This document shows, piece after piece, positions 1 through 5,826 of a stretch of DNA of 7,049 nucleotides. Location: assembly GCA_003132905.1 (NCBI GenBank), contig PKZC01000122.1:804-7852 (forward strand), written 5' to 3'. Under the pieces are notes generated by a model. The model saw only the letters and a list, made by a program, of their open reading frames with translations, was not told the origin of the DNA and searched no databases. The position numbers and the translations under genes are program-made. How positions within the stretch are numbered: position 1 is the first letter of the stretch; the number at the start of each line of letters is the position of its first letter. The DNA comes from Bryobacterales bacterium. Its GTDB lineage: Bacteria > Acidobacteriota > Terriglobia > Bryobacterales > Bryobacteraceae.

Positions 1-650
1 CGCAGCAGCCCCGCCACTGAATCGCTCGACATAATTTCGGCGGCGTCCATAATGAACCAGAAGTCGTAATTGGCGTCCATTTCAGCCGCTCGCGCCAACA
101 GGGGGTTGACGGTTTGAGGAGGCGGACCAAATTGATTGCGATCAAGCGTTGTAAATACCGCCTTCGGGTCGCCAAACAGAATGGTCTCCGCATCGAACAG
201 AACCCAAGCGACCTGCTTGGCGTCCTTGCCCTGAGGCCGGTAGACCTGGAAGGCATTGTAGGATTGCGCCTTCGCGCCGAAGCGGGCAAAGACCTGGTGC
301 ACTTTGGCCGGATCGAAATGTCCATGAATGGCGATGAGAACCGGCGGCTGGGTGGAGTCGTCGGGCGAGTTGTTGCCGGGCGAAGAGATCAGGATGCGAT
401 CGATATCGTCGAGCAGCTCTATGCCCGGGATGGAGGGCAATGGCATGCCCGAAAGGCTCAGCCACTTCTCGCGGATCATGTCGGCGGTCTGCGACTGCCG
501 GATACGCACCCAGTCAATACTGACCAGCGCCTTGGCGTCCGGATAGACGAATCGCCACGGCGCGGCGTCGGGCTGGGGATTTGCCTGCGCGTAGGTGATG
601 ACCGGAGTGAGGAGGATGGCGAAGGCGAGGGCGGCGCGAAGACGTGGCAT
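1..650 (-). CDS. Exported protein of unknown function (C-terminus beyond the left edge)
   Basis: The frame reads without a stop from an ATG at 650 to the left edge, giving 216 residues; the C-terminus is missing from the window. The first 22 or so residues look like a Sec signal peptide: MPRLR, then a hydrophobic stretch, then a likely cleavage after the TYAQA segment. The mature part has alternating polar and hydrophobic strands. It includes an AWVLFDAETILFGDP segment followed by a leucine- and alanine-rich helix and a DFWFIMDA segment. This resembles bacterial proteins in which a repeated unit scores its own stored value, in the style of DUF3352-like proteins, but that likeness is from memory and weak. 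No catalytic motif was seen. The start was chosen because the signal peptide follows directly; the ribosome-binding site (GGAT about 9 bases upstream) is weak. The gene is transcribed away from the antitoxin and cupin region, so about 60 bases separate divergent units. Function unknown. Confidence 0.75.
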   Translation of the reverse strand, partial: MPRLRAALAFAILLTPVITYAQANPQPDAAPWRFVYPDAKALVSIDWVRIRQSQTADMIREKWLSLSGMPLPSIPGIELLDDIDRILISSPGNNSPDDSTQPPVLIAIHGHFDPAKVHQVFARFGAKAQSYNAFQVYRPQGKDAKQVAWVLFDAETILFGDPKAVFTTLDRNQFGPPPQTVNPLLARAAEMDANYDFWFIMDAAEIMSSDSVAGLL

Positions 651-710
651 AGCTATCTATCCATCGACAGAATTGGGCGTCGACAACAGCATCGCACGGT
701 AATATTGGAT

Positions 711-929
711 GTGTTGATAACGAAAGACTCCGGGAAAAGCCGCAGCCGTCTATTTGCTTCGGCGGTCAGCGATTTCCTCCAGCGGCATCGCAAGAAACAG
801 ATGCTGGCTCGGTTGAATGAAGTTTATGCCAGCGAGGCACAGCCGATGGACAAACGCCTGCTCAAGGGGATCAAGACCAAAGTCGTGCGAACGATAAAGG
901 AGAAACAACATGCTCCAAAAGACATCTGA
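711..929 (+). pseudogene. Remnant of a ribbon-helix-helix (MazE-type) antitoxin
   Basis: The frame from about 711 to the TGA at 927-929 contains TKDSGKSRSRLFASAVSDFL, then QRHRKKQMLARLNEVYAS. This is the pattern of antitoxins of MazF-type toxins: a helix-turn-helix with a GKSRS turn, followed by a toxin-binding tail containing RLNEVY. Family members normally begin with a short beta-strand that binds DNA (a KTAISIPD-like segment) and one more helix. Here only about seven residues precede GKSRSR and there is no ATG, so the N-terminus seems deleted. The nearest possible start is GTG 711, with no ribosome-binding site. The last 20 residues are Lys-rich and overlap the start of the cupin gene, which is normal packing for a preceding gene. 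The matching toxin remnant lies 640 bases downstream, beyond the cupin. It could still be expressed as a short peptide, but DNA binding looks lost. The identification rests on motif recognition only. Confidence 0.6.
897..902 (+). promoter_or_regulatory. Ribosome-binding site of the cupin gene
   Basis: AAGGAG is followed by a 7-base spacer and ATG 910. It is the strongest Shine-Dalgarno match noticed in the window and fixes the cupin start. It lies inside the 3' end of the antitoxin remnant, so the two may once have been co-transcribed. Confidence 0.7.
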
Positions 930-1449
930 GTACCCCGCCGTGCCTCCCGACGATCTCACGCGCAATCTGACCATCGCGCAGGTCGATAAGGACCAGGGCC
1001 TGCAGCACATTGGTCTGGTAGGAGATACGTACACTATCACCGTCAGCGGTGATGACACAGCGGGAGGATTCTGTGTGATCGATATGCACATCCCACCCGG
1101 CGGAGGCCCTCCTCCACACCGCCATGATTTCGAGGAGACTTTCATTCTGCTGGAAGGCGAGATCGAGGCGACGTTCCGCGGCAAGAAATCCGTAGTGCGG
1201 GCCGGCGATACCGTAAACATCCCCGCCAACGCGCCCCATCAGTTCCACAACGCCTCCTCCAAGCCGACCCGGCTGCTGTGCATCTGTTCCCCGGCCGGAC
1301 AGGAGAATTTCTTTAGAGAGGTTGGGACGCTGGTCGCGACCCGCACGACGCCCCCTCCTAAGCTGGATGAAAGGCAGCAGGCGGAGTTCGTACAAAGGGT
1401 CATGGCGCTTGCGCCCAAGTATCGAACTGAGCTGCTGAAAGAGGTTTAG
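910..1449 (+). CDS. Small cupin-domain protein
   Basis: Encodes 179 residues with one conserved cupin barrel. Cupin motif 1 is visible at residues 66-83 (G, then H70-R-H72, E76 and G83). Motif 2 is at 99-114 (G99, P104, H110, N114). H70, H72, E76 and H110 are the expected metal ligands, usually Fe, Mn, Ni or Zn, so the metal site looks intact. The order, a GGGPPPHRH loop, FILLEGE strand, RAGD turn and IPANAPHQF, matches the cupin_2 superfamily, which includes quercetin dioxygenase-like and small sugar- or ligand-binding cupins. The substrate cannot be told from sequence. There is no signal peptide or membrane segment, so the protein is probably cytoplasmic. About 70 residues follow the barrel, ending in a helical, charged tail. 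The start is set by the AAGGAG site at 897. The gene lies between the two halves of a decayed toxin-antitoxin module but shows no decay itself. Confidence 0.92.
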   Translation: MLQKTSEYPAVPPDDLTRNLTIAQVDKDQGLQHIGLVGDTYTITVSGDDTAGGFCVIDMHIPPGGGPPPHRHDFEETFILLEGEIEATFRGKKSVVRAGDTVNIPANAPHQFHNASSKPTRLLCICSPAGQENFFREVGTLVATRTTPPPKLDERQQAEFVQRVMALAPKYRTELLKEV

Positions 1450-1489
1450 GCGGTCTTCGAGCGACAGGGGCCGCACGGCTACCCGTCCA

Positions 1490-1598
1490 GTTGACGCATG
1501 ACGGCGAAATCACCGAATGGCGACACCTGAAAGAATCCATCCGGAAGATCGCCTGAGCTTCTCGAACTGACTCACGCTGCGCAAGTCATTCATGCTAT
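1490..1598. repeat. Diverged 109-bp repeat, copy A
   Basis: This stretch aligns with 5691-5798 in the same orientation. By eye about 79% of positions are identical, with one single-base gap. Shared blocks include GTTGACGCA, CCGAATGG, CCTGAAAG, TCCATCCGG, ATCGCCTG and the closing TGCTAT. The right end stops inside what should be the fifth or so codon of the mazF pseudogene, so the repeat boundary is also where the toxin loses its 5' end. Copy B lies at the other side of the accessory genes, upstream of dnaB. What the repeat does is unknown. It contains no recognisable tRNA or inverted-repeat transposon end, and copy A has a stop codon (1528-1530) in the frame that leads into mazF. Confidence 0.7.
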
Positions 1599-1922
1599 CT
1601 ACTGGCTTGATTTCGGTCCTGTGGCCGGTTCAGCCCCGGCCCAGCGTCACCCTTGCGTGGTGGTCCAGAACGACGTATTTAGCCGGAGCGCGATTGCGAT
1701 GAGTGTCGCGTGCCTTATTACGTCGAACTTGAGCAGGGCCAAGGCGCCGGGCCATGTGCTGCTGAAGAAGGGTGAGGCCAATCTTCCGAAGGCCAGCGTG
1801 GTGAATGTTTCGCAGATCCTGACGGTGGCAAGGGAGAGCTTGCGGAGAGTATTGTGAGCCTGAGCGACTGGGCGACGGAGGCGGTGCACGACGGACTGCA
1901 TATGATTTTCGACCGGCTTTGA
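1571..1922 (+). pseudogene. mazF: MazF/PemK-type toxin pseudogene (no start, one frameshift)
   Basis: MazF toxins are single-strand-specific mRNA endoribonucleases of about 110 residues. Here the family sequence is clear: IYWLDFGPVAGSAPA, then HPCVVVQNDVFSRS, LITSNL, APGHVLLKKGEANLPK and SVVNVSQILTV. It ends at a stop at 1855-1857. From about 1839 another frame continues the family's C-terminal helix (LAESIVSLSDW, then VHDGLHMIFDRL) to TGA 1920-1922. A one-base loss near 1837-1842 explains the break. The usual start and the GD residues before IYW are absent: the sequence turns into repeat copy A just before IYW, and no ATG, GTG or TTG occurs in frame after the stop at 1528. The position of the family's catalytic Arg (R25 in Bacillus subtilis MazF) is His here; some homologues may share this, so it is weak evidence. 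GTG 1621 could start only a shortened product. Inactive toxin is the likeliest reading. Confidence 0.85.
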
Positions 1923-2328
1923 AAAGGGCGGCACGGATCGCTGACGTTTGCGAAGAAAAGAGGCAGTTCTGCCCATAGGCGACTATACGTCGGTGACTTC
2001 CGTTGGACGGCGTTTCGCGAGACTAATCCGCACGGAGGCCTGCGGATTTCCAAACGCCCCGCAATCCGATTTGAACAAAGCGCGTGCGCGGGTCGGGCTC
2101 TGAGTTGCCACCTTACTTGGAGTGCCGCAAATTCGTGGTCTGTCCTCAAATGAGAGTTGTTGTTTTGAAAGAGGGATCGATTGAATCTCGTTGGGAGCCA
2201 CCGTCGTACCAGGCTCCATCGGCTTCGCTCAATTCGTATCACCAGAAATGTTCCGGCATTTCCCGTTTTCCCACCGCCGCGCTTCGTCGCCGGAACACCT
2301 CCGTTCAAGCCTAAGGAATTCTCGCTCG
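1923..2328. other. Intergenic stretch without a supported gene
   Basis: Lies between the end of the mazF pseudogene and the end of the minus-strand unknown gene. Open frames occur on both strands, for example a 78-codon minus-strand frame from an ATG at 2219 to 1983. None has a ribosome-binding site, a recognisable motif or a coherent protein pattern. The only structure noticed is the inverted repeat at 2025-2048. No T-run terminator was found for either flanking gene. It may be debris from earlier rearrangement. Confidence 0.5.
2025..2048. repeat. Inverted repeat, 8-bp arms
   Basis: The arms AATCCGCA (2025-2032) and TGCGGATT (2041-2048) are perfect complements around the 8-base loop CGGAGGCC. 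No run of T follows on either strand, so it is not a standard intrinsic terminator. It lies 280 bases beyond the stop of the minus-strand unknown gene and 100 bases beyond mazF. It could form an RNA hairpin protecting a 3' end, or it could be chance. Confidence 0.4.
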
Positions 2329-3357
2329 CTAGGGCCCATCGGGATGCCCTTCAAAGGTGCTGATCGCCTGCCGAATTCCAGGGTCCGGGAACACATCCCA
2401 AAATTTATCCCGCCTGAAAGTCAGGCGGAGGTTCGCTTCCACATTATCGACCTTACGGTGAAACCAACTGTTGGGGATCCAGGCAGTGATCTCCTCGGCC
2501 GCGAGCTTGGCGGACACCCCAAGCAACGCGGCAGTCTTCCGAACAACGCGAAGCAGCGCTTCCTCAAGATGCCCCGGATTTCCAATGTGAACACCTGCCG
2601 CCAAAAGCGCTTTGATAACCGTGTCCTCAGCTTCCGTTCTGGAGTCTTTTGCCCTTGTCCGAAAGGGTCTAAATAGCCCACCCGACATGGCGAGTTTGAG
2701 ATCTCTCTGGACCTGGGGTGTCTGCTCTCTGAGTGCGGTCAGTACCTCGGAAACCGAGCCAGGATTTCGTGGCATGAGAGGCGCACTAGGGTCGAACACT
2801 CTACGCAGGACGCTGCCCCAAGGAAACCATTCCGGTGGTGGCTCCGTCCGCAGCCCATTAACTAATGCGGTGTCCCTCAATGCGGCAGTTCGAAGCCACA
2901 AGTGGTGATAGAGGGGACGCTCCGGTTCACCGTTAAGTCCCCATCCGTATGAGGGTCCCCTAAGATAAATGCTAAGAACGTAGCTCACCGCGAGGTGCGC
3001 GCTAGAATCAAAGTCTTTCCCCACTTCGGATGTGTATTCTGGCGGTTCAAGCAAAACGTGTTGCTCTTGCAGGCGTCTTATGGCCGCGTCTAGCTTTGGG
3101 ATCCTGCCGCCGCTTATCATTTTCCGTGCGAGATCCGCCGACTGCCGCACCTCGGCGAGAGAAGCCCTGCTGAGGTACTGACATACAATTCGTTCGGAGA
3201 ATTGAAATGCGATCCATTGGGCGACGGCGGAAGAAGTTCCTTCCACGAATGCCTCGAATCCTGGAGCTAGGTTTTCTCCAATCTGCCGAAATGCGTCGTC
3301 CGTGAGGCCGAGCTTAGGAACCTCCTTGAAACCCTTTCGCTTCCACATGGTAAGCAA
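2329..3357 (-). CDS. Unrecognised protein, main open frame (5' part out of frame)
   Basis: The open frame ends at TAG 2329-2331. The first usable starts are TTG 3357 and ATG 3347, giving 342 or 339 residues, but neither has a good ribosome-binding site. The frame stays open and reads like protein for another 60 codons upstream of these starts (NGAELFYPLPGKGLGLEPF, then LLTMWKRKGF), so the true N-terminus is further upstream in another frame. A repaired gene from ATG 3581 would encode about 417 residues. I do not recognise the family. The product is soluble and helix-rich, with no signal peptide, membrane segment, Walker motif or clear nuclease motif. It has a conserved-looking aromatic stretch (YGWGLNGEPERPLYHHLWLR) in the middle and a basic segment near residues 230-250 (FRPFRTRAKDSRTEAED). 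It lies on the same strand as the AlbA_2 gene, 365 bases downstream of it. Third codon positions are less GC-biased than in dnaB. Confidence 0.7.
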   Translation of the reverse strand: MLTMWKRKGFKEVPKLGLTDDAFRQIGENLAPGFEAFVEGTSSAVAQWIAFQFSERIVCQYLSRASLAEVRQSADLARKMISGGRIPKLDAAIRRLQEQHVLLEPPEYTSEVGKDFDSSAHLAVSYVLSIYLRGPSYGWGLNGEPERPLYHHLWLRTAALRDTALVNGLRTEPPPEWFPWGSVLRRVFDPSAPLMPRNPGSVSEVLTALREQTPQVQRDLKLAMSGGLFRPFRTRAKDSRTEAEDTVIKALLAAGVHIGNPGHLEEALLRVVRKTAALLGVSAKLAAEEITAWIPNSWFHRKVDNVEANLRLTFRRDKFWDVFPDPGIRQAISTFEGHPDGP

Positions 3358-3415
3358 GAATGGCTCAAGCCCAAGCCCCTTCCCCGGCAGGGGATAGAAT
3401 AGCTCGGCACCATTA

Positions 3416-3581
3416 CAATACGCGGTGCTAATCCGTTCAATGCAAACGCGGCACGAGGGTCTATGACCAACCTTGGATCGTCGATGTGAGAATCCGCCCC
3501 TTGGAAGGCAGCAGTATCGACCGCTACGGCATTACGCGACGCCAGCGGTTCAGGCTGGAAGTTCTCCGTTGGGCCCGTCAT
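3416..3581 (-). pseudogene. Out-of-frame 5' segment of the unrecognised gene
   Basis: From ATG 3581 the frame encodes MTGPTENFQPEPLASRN, then AAFQGADSHIDDPRLVIDPR and AAFALNGLAPRIV. This reads like a natural N-terminus. In this frame the sequence after about 3420 becomes unlike protein and stops at 3267. The frame of the main gene instead becomes sensible from about 3418 onward (CNGAELFYPLPG). Moving from one to the other needs a -1 shift, meaning one base was lost near 3415-3422. No slippery heptamer of the X XXY YYZ type was seen there, so programmed frameshifting is not supported. The alternatives are a true inactivating mutation or a sequencing error. Confidence 0.55.
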
Positions 3582-3946
3582 ACTTTATCTGCGGCCAAGC
3601 CGACCTTTAGGATAGCTAAAGGTCGCGTTCTTCGCTGACCTCTGCGATAGGCGAAAGCACCGTGAGACGTGGAAAAGCCCGCTGGCATCAGATGGATCAC
3701 CTTGTACCAATAGGCGTCGTCGAGAATAGTCTAGAAACGGCGTTCGAGGAGGTTACTCTTGATATCGCACTGTCCATTCAAGCAAACCGCGTGGGCTGCA
3801 GGATCCACCAGGCGGTTCCCAGAGCGGTTGAAAGAATCGATCCTTATGGCACGTCGATGTTTGGCCTCCGACTCGGGCTCGTATCTGTCCGAGAAACCTG
3901 GATGCCCATGCCCAACGTGCTAACTGGTCCCCCTCCAGCCCTCATA
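3582..3946. other. Intergenic region between the two minus-strand genes
   Basis: This 365-base gap holds the perfect inverted repeat at 3601-3625. It also holds a 102-codon plus-strand frame (GTG 3662 to TAG 3970) that overlaps the end of the AlbA_2 gene. That frame has only a distant AGG as ribosome-binding site and no recognised family, so I do not call it a gene. The three minus-strand frames across the gap are interrupted by stops and none joins the neighbouring proteins. The length of the gap argues against tight translational coupling of the two flanking genes. Confidence 0.45.
3601..3625. promoter_or_regulatory. Perfect 10-bp inverted repeat in front of the unrecognised gene
   Basis: The arms CGACCTTTAG (3601-3610) and CTAAAGGTCG (3616-3625) pair perfectly around the loop GATAG. 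In the direction of the minus-strand gene the dyad ends 19 bases before ATG 3581. This is a suitable place for an operator, or for an RNA hairpin that limits access to the ribosome-binding site. No T-run follows on the minus strand, so it is not a simple terminator of the upstream AlbA_2 gene. The dyad is plain in the sequence; the regulatory role is inferred. Confidence 0.55.
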
Positions 3947-5614
3947 TCATGGGCCCGACCCACCCGCTAGTTGGTATAGCGTTGAGGCATTCAAACCGTA
4001 AACCCCCGTGCCGATGCAATCGGAGCTCACTGCCTTGCTCCAGTTGCTATCAAAAATCCGTAGTATCTCGGGCAGCGGGTTACGGTAAACGTCGTTGAGC
4101 CAGTCGGGGCGTTCTGATATGAAGTCCCGAATGACGTCGTTTGCTTCGGTGAGGTAAAGGTAGAGTCCGGGGAGGGGCGCAATTCGTTCGATCTGAATCT
4201 TGTCAGTGATACCGCGATCAATGGCCGCCAAAGCGAGAACAAACTCGCCCCGAAAAAAATATTCAGGTTCAGCGATACCCGCAAACAAATCGCCGATGTG
4301 GTCGCTTAACACCTGCCGGATGCGCATGGCGATTGGCTCGCACCAGTGCCCTCCAAACGCCGTGTTGAATAGCTCTTTTGCCCTGCGCACGTACAAGAAC
4401 GCGCTGAGAATATTGCCTCTGTTTTCACGCCCGCGCTGCCGCAGTGGAATCTCCAAAAGTCGCTTCAGGATTCCCCCGCTGTTCGCCTGTGTCCCGGAGA
4501 CGAAGGCGGTGTAAAGGAGCATGACCAGCGGATAGTCGCGTAGCGCGGGCCCGATCAAATTGAACCCGACACCGCTGGGCTGGACCGCGCGCGCCAGTGT
4601 CTTCGCCACGCGAAGCAGCGCATCTGTAAAACTCCCATTCCTGTCGTGGAGAAGGATGGTCGCGAAGGAAGCCATGAGTTGCTGGGTCCCTTTTTCAAGG
4701 GTCTCGATCATTTGCCTGTTCGCGGCCGCGTCAAGATCCGTAGGCTGAGGAGACCAGGGAAGCGTAGTGTTCCCTCCGTCCAGCAATTCTCGCAGGGCCA
4801 TCGCCTCGGAAACCAATTCGTTCGCTAGGGCGTCCCCCTGCCGTTGAAGCCGCTGTTTCAGTCGAGTTGGAAGGTCAAGGCCGAGCACGGAAGCGCTCGT
4901 GTCGGCGACCTCGCCGTGAGTTTCCGGCCCCTGGGAGGCGCCTTTCTGTAGCGCCGAAGCGGTCACTAGTTTGAAGAGCGCACTGGTGTATTGCTCCTCT
5001 GTCCGTGCCACACGAGATTGGAGTGTTCGCACGCTCTCTCGCAAAGGCTCCAGCATTGAGTCCATTTGCCTTTGCGTTATAACGGCCAAGTCCTCCGGAA
5101 GGCCCACATCCGTGGTCGATCCTCGACGCACGAACCACTCACCGCGTTTGCGCGAGCGCTTGGCATCCACGGCCTGGAGATTTTTAACAAACATGTGCGG
5201 CTTGGTGTTGCGGGGAGGTATAACAACGACGCCCCACCGCTCTCCTTGCTTCGACGTAAAGCCAATCACATAGATTTGGGGCATTGGGGAAAGGTAGGCC
5301 TTCAAGAGCTCTTCGATGTGGCTCTGAAGCTTGTCTGTATCGGTTTGCGTCGTCTTCACTCCAGTGATTGCGTTCCGCGTCACGCCGTAGATCAAAAACC
5401 CGTAGTCGTGATACTCCGTTGCATACGTGTTTGCTATTGCGCCGATATCCTTGAGCAAATCCGCCTTTCCGTCGTTTGTACCGGTATCGAGCTCTTCCTT
5501 TAAGTCCGCCTTGGGCGTTTCCACTCCGTGGTCGATCAAGTCGCGGAGGAGTGCCTCAAGTTCAGCGTTGGACCATGGCAGAAGTTGTGGCGCATTGCTA
5601 GGTGCCATTGACAC
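3947..5614 (-). CDS. AlbA_2 (Schlafen-type) domain protein with unrecognised C-terminal region
   Basis: From GTG 5614 the product has 555 residues. Residues about 18-170 match the AlbA_2/Schlafen-type putative nucleic-acid-binding domain: E32 and the acidic VETPKADLKEEL segment, KDIGAIANTYA (55-65), GFLIYGV (72-78), a VVVIPPRNTKPHMF strand (129-142), and GEWFVRRGSTT (158-168), the usual end of this domain. Residues about 181-212 are probably coiled coil (RQMDSMLEPL and onward). The remaining 340 residues are helical and not recognised. In bacteria this domain occurs in transcription regulators and in mobile-element or phage-defence proteins; eukaryotic Schlafens use a related fold to cut RNA. 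Nuclease activity here is not shown. GTG 5614 was chosen for the AGGA at 5622-5625 with 7-base spacing; ATG 5608 and GTG 5662 are alternatives. The gene is divergent from dnaB. Codon use is less GC-biased than in dnaB, which suits acquired DNA. Confidence 0.85.
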   Translation of the reverse strand: MSMAPSNAPQLLPWSNAELEALLRDLIDHGVETPKADLKEELDTGTNDGKADLLKDIGAIANTYATEYHDYGFLIYGVTRNAITGVKTTQTDTDKLQSHIEELLKAYLSPMPQIYVIGFTSKQGERWGVVVIPPRNTKPHMFVKNLQAVDAKRSRKRGEWFVRRGSTTDVGLPEDLAVITQRQMDSMLEPLRESVRTLQSRVARTEEQYTSALFKLVTASALQKGASQGPETHGEVADTSASVLGLDLPTRLKQRLQRQGDALANELVSEAMALRELLDGGNTTLPWSPQPTDLDAAANRQMIETLEKGTQQLMASFATILLHDRNGSFTDALLRVAKTLARAVQPSGVGFNLIGPALRDYPLVMLLYTAFVSGTQANSGGILKRLLEIPLRQRGRENRGNILSAFLYVRRAKELFNTAFGGHWCEPIAMRIRQVLSDHIGDLFAGIAEPEYFFRGEFVLALAAIDRGITDKIQIERIAPLPGLYLYLTEANDVIRDFISERPDWLNDVYRNPLPEILRIFDSNWSKAVSSDCIGTGVYGLNASTLYQLAGGSGP

Positions 5615-5621
5615 AATGTTA

Positions 5622-5625
5622 TCCT
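5622..5625 (-). promoter_or_regulatory. Ribosome-binding site deciding the AlbA_2 gene start
   Basis: Read on the minus strand, AGGA is followed by 7 bases and GTG 5614. The longer option, GTG 5662, has no comparable site, and for ATG 5608 the spacing would be 13 bases. Confidence 0.4.
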
Positions 5626-5670
5626 GCCGAGCTAAGTTCCACACGCCCGCATTTCCGGGCACTACTCCCG

Positions 5671-5689
5671 TGACGTCGGCGTGACGTCA
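5671..5689. promoter_or_regulatory. TGACGTC dyad upstream of the AlbA_2 gene
   Basis: TGACGTCggcgtGACGTCA is a perfect 7-bp inverted repeat with a 5-base spacer. TGACG also recurs at 5671, 5682 and 5693, an 11-base step close to one helical turn. It lies 57 bases upstream of GTG 5614 and touches the edge of repeat copy B. This is a good geometry for a dimeric regulator, but no regulator is identified and the role is inferred. Confidence 0.4.
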
Positions 5690-5690
5690 A

Positions 5691-5798
5691 GTTGACGCAA
5701 AACACCCAAATCGCCGAATGGCAACGCCTGAAAGTTCCATCCGGCAAATCGCCTGCGCTTATCCAACTGCCCCACCCTGCGCCCGCCGTTCGTGCTAT
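5691..5798. repeat. Diverged 108-bp repeat, copy B
   Basis: Same-orientation partner of 1490-1598, with about 23 differences including one gap over 109 aligned columns by eye. It lies between the AlbA_2 gene and dnaB, and its right end (TGCTAT) runs into TGCTATAAA. That shared end resembles an extended -10 promoter element. One frame through copy B is open for about 50 codons, but substitutions between the copies are not concentrated at third positions. This argues that neither copy is under protein-coding constraint. Confidence 0.7.
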
Positions 5799-5801
5799 AA
5801 A
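5793..5801 (+). promoter_or_regulatory. Possible extended -10 element toward dnaB
   Basis: TGCTATAAA resembles the extended -10 consensus TGNTATAAT with one mismatch. No convincing -35 hexamer lies 17 bases upstream (CACCCT). It would leave a dnaB leader of about 200 bases. This is a weak call from sequence pattern only. Confidence 0.25.
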
Positions 5802-5826
5802 ACAATCAGAATCTAATTTGTTTGGC

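Noticed and set aside
114..710. Long plus-strand open frame running from 114 into the antitoxin remnant
   Set aside because: From 114 to 650 it is antisense to the exported-protein gene, which has a signal peptide and coherent protein sequence. Only the last part, after about 711, has family likeness.
871..1476. Minus-strand frames of 201 and 159 codons over the cupin
   Set aside because: They are antisense to a clear cupin with both metal motifs and a strong ribosome-binding site, and have no family pattern themselves.
2025..2048. Intrinsic terminator
   Set aside because: The hairpin arms are perfect but no T-run follows on either strand.
1983..2219. 78-codon minus-strand frame with an ATG
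   Set aside because: It has no ribosome-binding site and no recognised pattern, and other frames in the same stretch are equally open.
1718..2308. Minus-strand frame of 196 codons over the mazF relic
   Set aside because: It is antisense to recognisable MazF sequence, and outside that part it is low-complexity with no motif or ribosome-binding site.
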